From contig CANQUG010000004.1 in assembly GCA_947626985.1 (NCBI GenBank), positions 22,522-86,521 of the forward strand: 64,000 nucleotides of DNA, in the 5' to 3' direction. The translations under genes were made by a program, and so were the position numbers. The notes beneath the pieces were generated by a model, which was given only the letters and a program-made list of their open reading frames with translations, ran no database searches and had not been told where the DNA came from. The DNA is from an uncultured Lachnospiraceae bacterium (GTDB lineage: Bacteria > Bacillota > Clostridia > Lachnospirales > Lachnospiraceae). Below are positions 59,194 through 64,000 of this stretch, one piece after another. Within the stretch, counting starts at the first letter, position 1. Each line of letters opens with the position of its first letter.

Positions 59194-59841
59194 TCACTCC
59201 TTCAGCCGCCTTACCCTGTCATACACCGTCTGCATAAATTCCTCTTCAGACAGACTCGGATCCCTCGTCCCCAGGATCAGCTCGCAGGGCAGCTTTCCGC
59301 ACTCGCCACAGGAAGGAAAGCCATTTTGAATCCTGCAGCAGGCATAAACAGGACATTCCTTTCCCTCCGGCGCATGAAACACCTTCCCGCATGCCGCATT
59401 GCACCCCTGACACATTTCCCCATAACAATAGCAGGCAGCACAATCCGCAGCGCAGCAGCTGATGAGATCTCCCTTTTTTGCTGTCTCCAGAATTTCCCTC
59501 TGCTTTTTCCTGCTCAGGCTTCCCAGTACAATCTGATAGGACTTATCCAGCAGGTCTTTCAGGAGTTCATCCGGTACCCTGCCGTCCGCTTTTACCGAAT
59601 TCCAGTGTATTTTGTTCATATAGTAGCCGGGAATGATATCCTCATACTGCTTTCGCAGAAAATCGCCCTCCAGCGGCTCCAGTTTCAGCGTAATATAATA
59701 GGGCTGGTTATTCCAGTCCATGCATACCGCGGCAAACATTTTTCCGCCGATCCGGTACCGCATCCAGTTCCAGTCTTTTTGCAGATCTCTGGTCACTCCC
59801 GTTTTCTTCATCAAATACTCATCGACCCATTCATACCTCAT
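59194..59841 (-). CDS. MmcQ/YjbR family DNA-binding-fold protein fused to a Cys-rich DUF3795-like domain
   Basis: A 215-residue protein. Residues 1-115 are a YjbR/CyaY-like fold (MRYEWVDEYLMKKTGVTRDLQKDWNWMRYRIGGKMFAAVCMD...PGYYMNKIHWNSVKADGRVPDELLKDLLDKSYQIV). Residues ~130-215 have about thirteen Cys (SCCAADCAACYCYGEMCQGC...CPVYACC...CGECGKLPCEL), the DUF3795 metal-binding pattern. It overlaps the WYL regulator's end by 11 bp and follows it in one operon. A deleted pseudogene copy of the same operon is at 49652-50361. Function unknown. Confidence 0.88.
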   Translation of the reverse strand: MRYEWVDEYLMKKTGVTRDLQKDWNWMRYRIGGKMFAAVCMDWNNQPYYITLKLEPLEGDFLRKQYEDIIPGYYMNKIHWNSVKADGRVPDELLKDLLDKSYQIVLGSLSRKKQREILETAKKGDLISCCAADCAACYCYGEMCQGCNAACGKVFHAPEGKECPVYACCRIQNGFPSCGECGKLPCELILGTRDPSLSEEEFMQTVYDRVRRLKE

Positions 59842-60757
59842 ATGATCCGTTCCCCCCGTAGTTTTTCCTCATAGCCTCCGCTATACTGCAGATCCTCTCC
59901 CGCACTTCCATCGGTTCCAGTACCTCTGCCTTTTCTCCAAAAGTCAGAATCCAGGTGATCAGATTCTCCATATCGGTATAATCCGCGGCAAAGAGCAGCC
60001 TGCCGTCCTCAGTTTCCGTACAGCAGTCCGGCCCGAACTCTTCCACCAGTCTCCATTTCATATCCGCCGCAAACAGAGCCTTTACCCTGATGCCGCCCGG
60101 AAAGACTTTCTCATTCGACAGATCCGGCATCGGAACCTCACGTCCTTCAAAGGTACGATCCGCAGCAGCCACCTTGTCCATGCGGTTCAGTTTGAACAGG
60201 CGGAAATCCTTTCGCTTCTGACACCAGCCCCATACATACCAGCTCGTCCACTTGAAGACAATGTAATACGGCTCTATGCTGCGTCTGCTTTCCCCGGAAG
60301 GCGCAAAATAATCAAATGCCAAAATGTTTCTGTTCTCAATCGCACTCTGGATCACCTCGATCTTCGGAGCCAGAGTCCCCTTATACCACGATGACAGATC
60401 GATCAATATGGAATCCCGGCCGCTGATAAACTCCGATGATCCCGCCTGCAGCTTCTCCATCAGCTGGCCGTAATACCGGCTGCCGCTCACACTATCCAAA
60501 CTCCTTAAGCCCGCAAGGATCATCTGCATATCCTTCGACGTCAGGATGGTTCTGTCCATGCGATATCCATCCATGATACGGATACCGCCGCGGGCGCCCT
60601 GCACTGTCTGAATTGGAATGCCTGCTTTGCAGAGATCCTCGATATCCCTGTTTATCGTCCTTCTGGATACCTCAAACCTCTCAGCCAGCTCCGGCGCCGT
60701 TGTCTTCTCTTCCTGCAGTAAAATTGACAATATCCCGATCAGCCTGTCTATCTTCAT
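59831..60757 (-). CDS. WYL domain transcriptional regulator (YafY/DeoR-like HTH)
   Basis: A 308-residue regulator. The N-terminal HTH_11 is MKIDRLIGILSILLQEEKTTAPELAERFEVSRRTINRDIEDLCKAGIPIQTVQGARGG. The WYL domain is centred on LAFDYFAPSGESRRSIEPYYIVFKWTSWYVWGWCQKRKDFRLFKLNRM near residues 150-200, and a WCX-type C-terminal domain follows. WYL domains bind nucleic-acid-like or nucleotide ligands. It lies 34 bp from a 26-bp palindrome, its likely autoregulatory site, and is co-transcribed with the MmcQ/DUF3795 gene. Two decayed relatives of this gene lie at 41.8 and 50.3 kb. Confidence 0.93.
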   Translation of the reverse strand: MKIDRLIGILSILLQEEKTTAPELAERFEVSRRTINRDIEDLCKAGIPIQTVQGARGGIRIMDGYRMDRTILTSKDMQMILAGLRSLDSVSGSRYYGQLMEKLQAGSSEFISGRDSILIDLSSWYKGTLAPKIEVIQSAIENRNILAFDYFAPSGESRRSIEPYYIVFKWTSWYVWGWCQKRKDFRLFKLNRMDKVAAADRTFEGREVPMPDLSNEKVFPGGIRVKALFAADMKWRLVEEFGPDCCTETEDGRLLFAADYTDMENLITWILTFGEKAEVLEPMEVRERICSIAEAMRKNYGGNGSYEV

Positions 60758-60791
60758 CGCTTCTCACGCTCCGTTTCTATCATAGCAAACA

Positions 60792-60817
60792 AAACACGAC
60801 ACCTGTATGTCATGTTT
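60792..60817. promoter_or_regulatory. WYL-regulator operator, copy 3 (intact gene)
   Basis: AAACACGACA-N6-TGTCATGTTT, 10-bp arms with one mismatch, about 35 bp upstream of the intact regulator's start codon. Confidence 0.7.
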
Positions 60818-61199
60818 ATTATAACATTTCATCTTTTTTCTGATAACAAAAACAGCGGCCGGCAGAGAATTCATCCCTGTCCGCCGCCTTCTGGCGCATC
60901 TCCCATCATTTTTGATGCAGCTTCAGCCAGCTCCTGTCTTGTATAATAAGGATTTTTTCCCAGCAGTCCAAGTACCCGCCTGCTCATTCTTATTTATGGA
61001 AATATTTACAGTGCCACGATCAGTGCCATTTACAGTGCCATCTATCTTGCAGTCCTTTCCGCTTCCCTAATTTTCCTTGAAATCTTCAGCCACCGTATTC
61101 ATGGCAGACCGCTTATCACTCTCAGGCACAAGTGCCAGCTTCCCGGGCGGCTTATATTTAATCGTCCGCTATGGCATCGCCATGTTTTATTATTCCTTA
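60818..61199. other. Gene-free stretch with relics
   Basis: About 380 bp without an intact gene. GCGGCCGGCAGAGAAT..ATCCCTGTC.GCCGCC at 60853-60890 also occurs beside the decayed copy at 50.46 kb, extending the duplicated block. Minus-strand fragments read LLGKNPYYTRQELAEAASKM (near 60970-60910) and YKPPGKLALVPESDKRSAMN (near 61160-61100), each lacking a start. Confidence 0.5.
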
Positions 61200-61652
61200 T
61201 CATAGAACAGCTGCGCTGTTCATTAGCATATCATGGATGTAAGCGTTCAGCCCTTCTTCCGTTCCGATTCCATATTTACGGTTTATGGCCACGTAATATT
61301 TCATGATACGCTCTTTCGGCAAAAGCTCACTGGACGGAATACTGTCTCCGTAACCTTTTCTGGCTTCCTTCCAGGGATCCTCATTATGCGTGATTCGCTC
61401 CAGAACCTTGCCGCCATACATACCGAACGTATTCACCACAAGATCGATCACATTCTTTTCTTCCTGCGTCAGTGCATCCGCTGCTCCCACAAACAGAGCG
61501 AAACGCGCGTCATCGATCGGATTATATTTGAAATCCCTGAACAGTTCATACACCTCCGGATAAACAGGACCATGCACCCATGCCCTGCAGTCCTCTTCAA
61601 AGATCGGTCTGCCGTAAAGCGCGGAATAAACGCCCTGTATGAAATAGATGAG
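61200..61652 (-). pseudogene. Truncated 3' copy of the Panacea antitoxin gene
   Basis: Almost identical to 57141-57590 of the intact antitoxin, coding about the last 145 residues (SALYGRPIFEEDCRAWVHGP onward) with only a few base changes. It breaks off at 61652, within the Panacea domain, where sequence like that at 58.96 kb begins. Its own 3' end gains three residues before the stop. No toxin gene is attached. Confidence 0.9.
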
Positions 61653-61654
61653 TT

Positions 61655-61977
61655 ATTGAAATCACCAATCAACAGAAGTGGCAATAGTCACGAGCCACCA
61701 GTTCATCATCAAAACTTGCGCAGGCATACCACCCGACAGACACGCCGGCCGGAAACAGGATGAGACACAACTTTTCCGCGAAGTTAAAAATACCCTTCTG
61801 GAGCATCTGTTTCACAGAGAATGGGCCGCTCACCAAAATCTTGCCGAAGCATATCATGAATTACAGGAAAAATTTGATGCTTTGCAGAAAGAAAAAGAGA
61901 TTTCCGACGACAGGATCCAGGATCTGGAGCACCAGATAAAAGAATTGAGCAAACCTATTGACAATCATCAAAATTAA
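61655..61977 (+). pseudogene. Duplicated fragment with coiled-coil tail, copy 2
   Basis: Starts GAAATCACCAATCAACAGAA, like the block at 58957, then includes ~100 bp absent from that copy and the coiled-coil tail HREWAAHQNLAEAYHELQEK up to a stop at 61977. The frame 61678-61977 is open but begins arbitrarily. The tail looks like the C-terminus of an Rpn-type nuclease. No gene in 61978-62061. Confidence 0.6.
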
Positions 61978-62061
61978 AGGTAAGATAGAATTGTCAAAGA
62001 CGAATAAGTATTACGTCTGAGGACACAATATAGATTGTACGCCGAAGGGCACGGGCACCTA

Positions 62062-62304
62062 TCATGGTGTCCATTTTTTTCGCTTTTTCCTCTCCGGCAG
62101 TTCCGGTTCAGCATCCGGCATATACTTTTTACTCGTCCCCGTTATCCTGATCAGCAGTTCCCCGGATCCATAGATCCCGCCAAATATCCGCTCATTATAA
62201 TAAAAGACATATCCGCCCATCATTGGAATCTGCCGGACACCCGGAAGTCCGGACAACTGATCCATCACATATTCCATCATCCGTTTGTTTTGTTCTTTAC
62301 CCAT
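62062..62304 (-). CDS. TfoX N-terminal domain protein, probably truncated
   Basis: An 80-residue protein with EYVMDQLSGLPGVRQIPMMGGYVFYYNERIFGGIYGSGELLIRITGTSKKYMPDAEPELP, the TfoX/Sxy N-terminal pattern. The usual ~110-residue stand-alone form continues for ~30 residues after this point; here a Lys/Arg-rich out-of-family tail (ERKKRKKWTP) and a stop intervene, suggesting a 3' truncation or frameshift. It lies 4 bp after the GNAT gene on the same strand. Confidence 0.75.
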   Translation of the reverse strand: MGKEQNKRMMEYVMDQLSGLPGVRQIPMMGGYVFYYNERIFGGIYGSGELLIRITGTSKKYMPDAEPELPERKKRKKWTP

Positions 62305-62308
62305 AGAT

Positions 62309-63055
62309 TCAGCCCCCTATCATCTTTAAAAATTTCTTATCTGACAGGATTTCATTGGATACATACTCACCATCGAAAAACAATGCATAATTTGTGACAG
62401 GCGTGGGCACATTCTGTGCGGTCTCTCTGTCGCTTATATGAACAGATTGAAACTGCACGCCGCGTTCTTTCGCAATTCTCTCAACGATCGGTACATACTT
62501 TGCCGTATATGGACATTGATTCGTGTAAAACAAAACGTACCCTTTCGCATCAACACAGGGATGCTTTGCACATTCTTTGAACTCTGGAGACTTCCCCTCA
62601 CTGTCAAAGGGGAGATGCCATAGCTGAACCCCATTATCCGCTGTATCGCATACTGTGAAGCCTTTGTGAGATAAGAACTTCGGATCGGCTAAAAACGGCC
62701 GTTTCTTTGCCGAAGACAGGACACACAGCCCTTTGCGCCCTTTCTCCCTGCTGTCACGGATACATTCTCCCAGAAGGTCATTGGAATAACCATGTCCCTT
62801 GAATGAGCCGGAAACCCACAGGCAGTCAATATACATATATCTTTCCGCCGCGATCGGCACCCATGCATTCTCCGCGGGTATGTACTCGATAAAACATTTT
62901 CCCCGCTCGACACTTTTTAAGAATACAAGCCCTTCCTCCAACCGCCCGGAAAGCCACTGCTTTTTGGAGGACACCTGTATGTCCTTATTACTTGAAATAG
63001 CACAGCAGATATGCTCCTGTTCAAGATTTTCCTTTGTAACCCTTATATATTCCAT
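62309..63055 (-). CDS. GNAT N-acetyltransferase with C-terminal YoaP domain
   Basis: A 248-residue protein. Residues ~10-130 are a GNAT fold (YMYIDCLWVSGSFKGHGYSNDLLGECIRDSREKGRKGLCVLSS, where GHGYSNDL is the acetyl-CoA pyrophosphate loop). Residues ~165-245 are the YoaP thioredoxin-like domain with FYTNQCPYTAKYVP. The pairing matches the YoaP-type proteins of Firmicutes. It lies 4 bp after the GyrI-like gene and 4 bp before the TfoX gene, forming a small operon. The substrate is unknown. Confidence 0.9.
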   Translation of the reverse strand: MEYIRVTKENLEQEHICCAISSNKDIQVSSKKQWLSGRLEEGLVFLKSVERGKCFIEYIPAENAWVPIAAERYMYIDCLWVSGSFKGHGYSNDLLGECIRDSREKGRKGLCVLSSAKKRPFLADPKFLSHKGFTVCDTADNGVQLWHLPFDSEGKSPEFKECAKHPCVDAKGYVLFYTNQCPYTAKYVPIVERIAKERGVQFQSVHISDRETAQNVPTPVTNYALFFDGEYVSNEILSDKKFLKMIGG

Positions 63056-63059
63056 GCTC

Positions 63060-63692
63060 TCACGCCCTCCTGACCGGATGCCGGATCACAGTCTTAAGCT
63101 TCTCCGGGACAACCCTTCTCGCATCACTCAGATAAATCTCATGGTGGTATCTCTCATTTTTGATATCCAGTACATACCCCTGTTCTTCCATGTACCGATG
63201 CATTTTTTCTATTGTCGCAGGCTCATCATCATATGCTCCAATATGCATACACTGGACGCAAAGTCCTTCATCATAAGTAAAGAACTCGACCTTAGAGAAA
63301 TCCTGTTTCTTCTTTGCAGCAGCTTCTCTGACAGCCCAGTCAAAAACTTCTTTCGTTACAAAGTCCGGCAAACGGATGACGGAAATCCACTGGAAAGAAT
63401 CTTTATGGGCATAATCAATACCAACCACTCCATCCTGCCACCAGAATCCCTCCAAAGGCGGCACCACATAATCAAAGTATCCATCAATTTGATGATCGCC
63501 TTTCTTACTCATCTTGATCGTAAACGCAATTCCATACAGAAGGCCTATGGACTGTTTATATTCGCCGTCTTCATCATTTGGATTCCCACTGCCGCGTACC
63601 GCAATATAATTCATCTTAGGAACGGTCACGATGGAAGGCGTTCCCTTCGGCATATAAAACTCTTTATATTCCTTCTTGAAATCAAATGCCAT
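63060..63692 (-). CDS. GyrI-like (SOUL/Rob-type) small-molecule-binding protein
   Basis: A 210-residue protein of the GyrI-like cyclase/binding family: VPKMNYIAVRGSGNPNDEDGEYKQSIGLLYGIAFTIKMSK at the start, DGYFDYVVPPLEGFWWQDG in the middle and CMHIGAYDDEPATIEKMHRYMEEQGY near residue 160. Members bind drugs or other small molecules. No HTH is present. It begins the small operon with the GNAT-YoaP and TfoX genes, 6 bp after a VOC fragment. Confidence 0.9.
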   Translation of the reverse strand: MAFDFKKEYKEFYMPKGTPSIVTVPKMNYIAVRGSGNPNDEDGEYKQSIGLLYGIAFTIKMSKKGDHQIDGYFDYVVPPLEGFWWQDGVVGIDYAHKDSFQWISVIRLPDFVTKEVFDWAVREAAAKKKQDFSKVEFFTYDEGLCVQCMHIGAYDDEPATIEKMHRYMEEQGYVLDIKNERYHHEIYLSDARRVVPEKLKTVIRHPVRRA

Positions 63693-63697
63693 AATTT

Positions 63698-63890
63698 TTA
63701 TCCCTCCATCAGATCCTTCTCTTCATAAGGCTTATTCCAGGAACCGATCTCAATTAGATTTCCTTCCGGATCAGCGATATAGCAGGTTCTCTGTCCCCAG
63801 GGTTCAAGTTCCGGAGGAAGCACAGATGCGGCACCGTTTTCCACGGCCTTCTTGTACGCTTCATCCACTTCTTCAAATTTGTTACCATGC
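63698..63890 (-). pseudogene. C-terminal fragment of a VOC/glyoxalase-fold protein
   Basis: The minus strand codes FEEVDEAYKKAVENGAASVL, then EPWGQRTCYIADPEGNLIEIGSW, the last two strands of a VOC-family domain with its metal-ligand Glu (LIEIGSW). Upstream of about 63890 the frame continues into unrelated sequence past a GCCGCC-TAGGCGGC hairpin, so the N-terminal half is missing. No gene in 63891-64000. Confidence 0.75.
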
Positions 63891-64000
63891 CGCCCTAGGC
63901 GGCACAAATGATGATGAAAGCCGTTAGCTTTTCGTTTTCTGTTCACATATCCCTCAAATTATTGTATCCTTATTTCTGAGACACCGGCAAACTACAGAGC

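Overview
The window looks like a chromosomal stretch from an anaerobic Firmicute of the Lachnospiraceae type. This is inferred from gene content, not a phylogeny: many strong GGAGG ribosome sites, TTGNNN-N17-TANNNT promoters, PocR/AraC and PadR regulators, DUF4358/DUF2812/DUF6483 proteins, MsmEFG-type sugar ABC genes without a local ATPase, an SGNH-MBOAT-DHHW acetylation operon, and oxygen-sensitive nitrogenase-like proteins. No rRNA, tRNA, CRISPR array or prophage was recognised.

Layout. 0-2.2 kb: the 3' part of an APH(3')-type aminoglycoside phosphotransferase, an AAA ATPase, and a PadR/DUF2812 pair with twin palindromic operators. 2.3-6.7 kb: a PocR-AraC regulator followed by a sugar ABC transporter operon (binding protein plus two permeases). 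6.8-14.2 kb: a membrane-anchored PQQ-like propeller protein with a repetitive basic cytoplasmic tail, L-fucose isomerase, a flavodoxin-like reductase, an array of 60-bp tandem repeats and an AraC regulator.

14.5-22.3 kb is the most unusual locus. It is a single minus-strand operon that begins with a strong promoter, a structured leader and an intrinsic terminator. It then encodes a TM1266-family ACT-like protein, a FecCD/BtuC permease, an ABC ATPase fused to a second TM1266 domain, a NifH-like reductase, two nitrogenase-component-1-like proteins and a metal-chelate/corrinoid-type binding protein. The arrangement suggests uptake of a metal chelate or tetrapyrrole coupled to ATP-driven reduction of it or of a derived cofactor. 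No substrate can be named from sequence.

22.4-41.2 kb is mostly housekeeping: an OYE/FadH-type flavoenzyme, an Rpn nuclease, LeuRS, a polysaccharide O-acetylation operon, a CorA transporter, an orphan carB, a PNPOx-fold protein, an sce7726 protein, O-acetylhomoserine sulfhydrylase and a HipA-like kinase. 41.2-50.5 kb is accessory: relics, a LUD protein between two direct repeats, a GC-rich metal-handling set (Cys-rich peptide, HMA-SafE-cupredoxin fusion, DUF2318 lipoprotein), an AAA-ATPase/nuclease, a LysR remnant beside an EamA exporter, and a decayed copy of a WYL-MmcQ locus.

50.5-56.6 kb is an inducible catabolic module: a divergent AraC regulator, a clan-A glycoside hydrolase, a type-B carboxylesterase and a GPH sugar transporter, suited to an acylated glycoside. 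56.7-64 kb is a recombination-scarred region with a Panacea/MqsR-like toxin-antitoxin pair, a truncated copy of its antitoxin, duplicated coiled-coil fragments, the intact WYL-MmcQ locus and small stress-type proteins (TfoX-N, GNAT-YoaP, GyrI-like, a VOC fragment).
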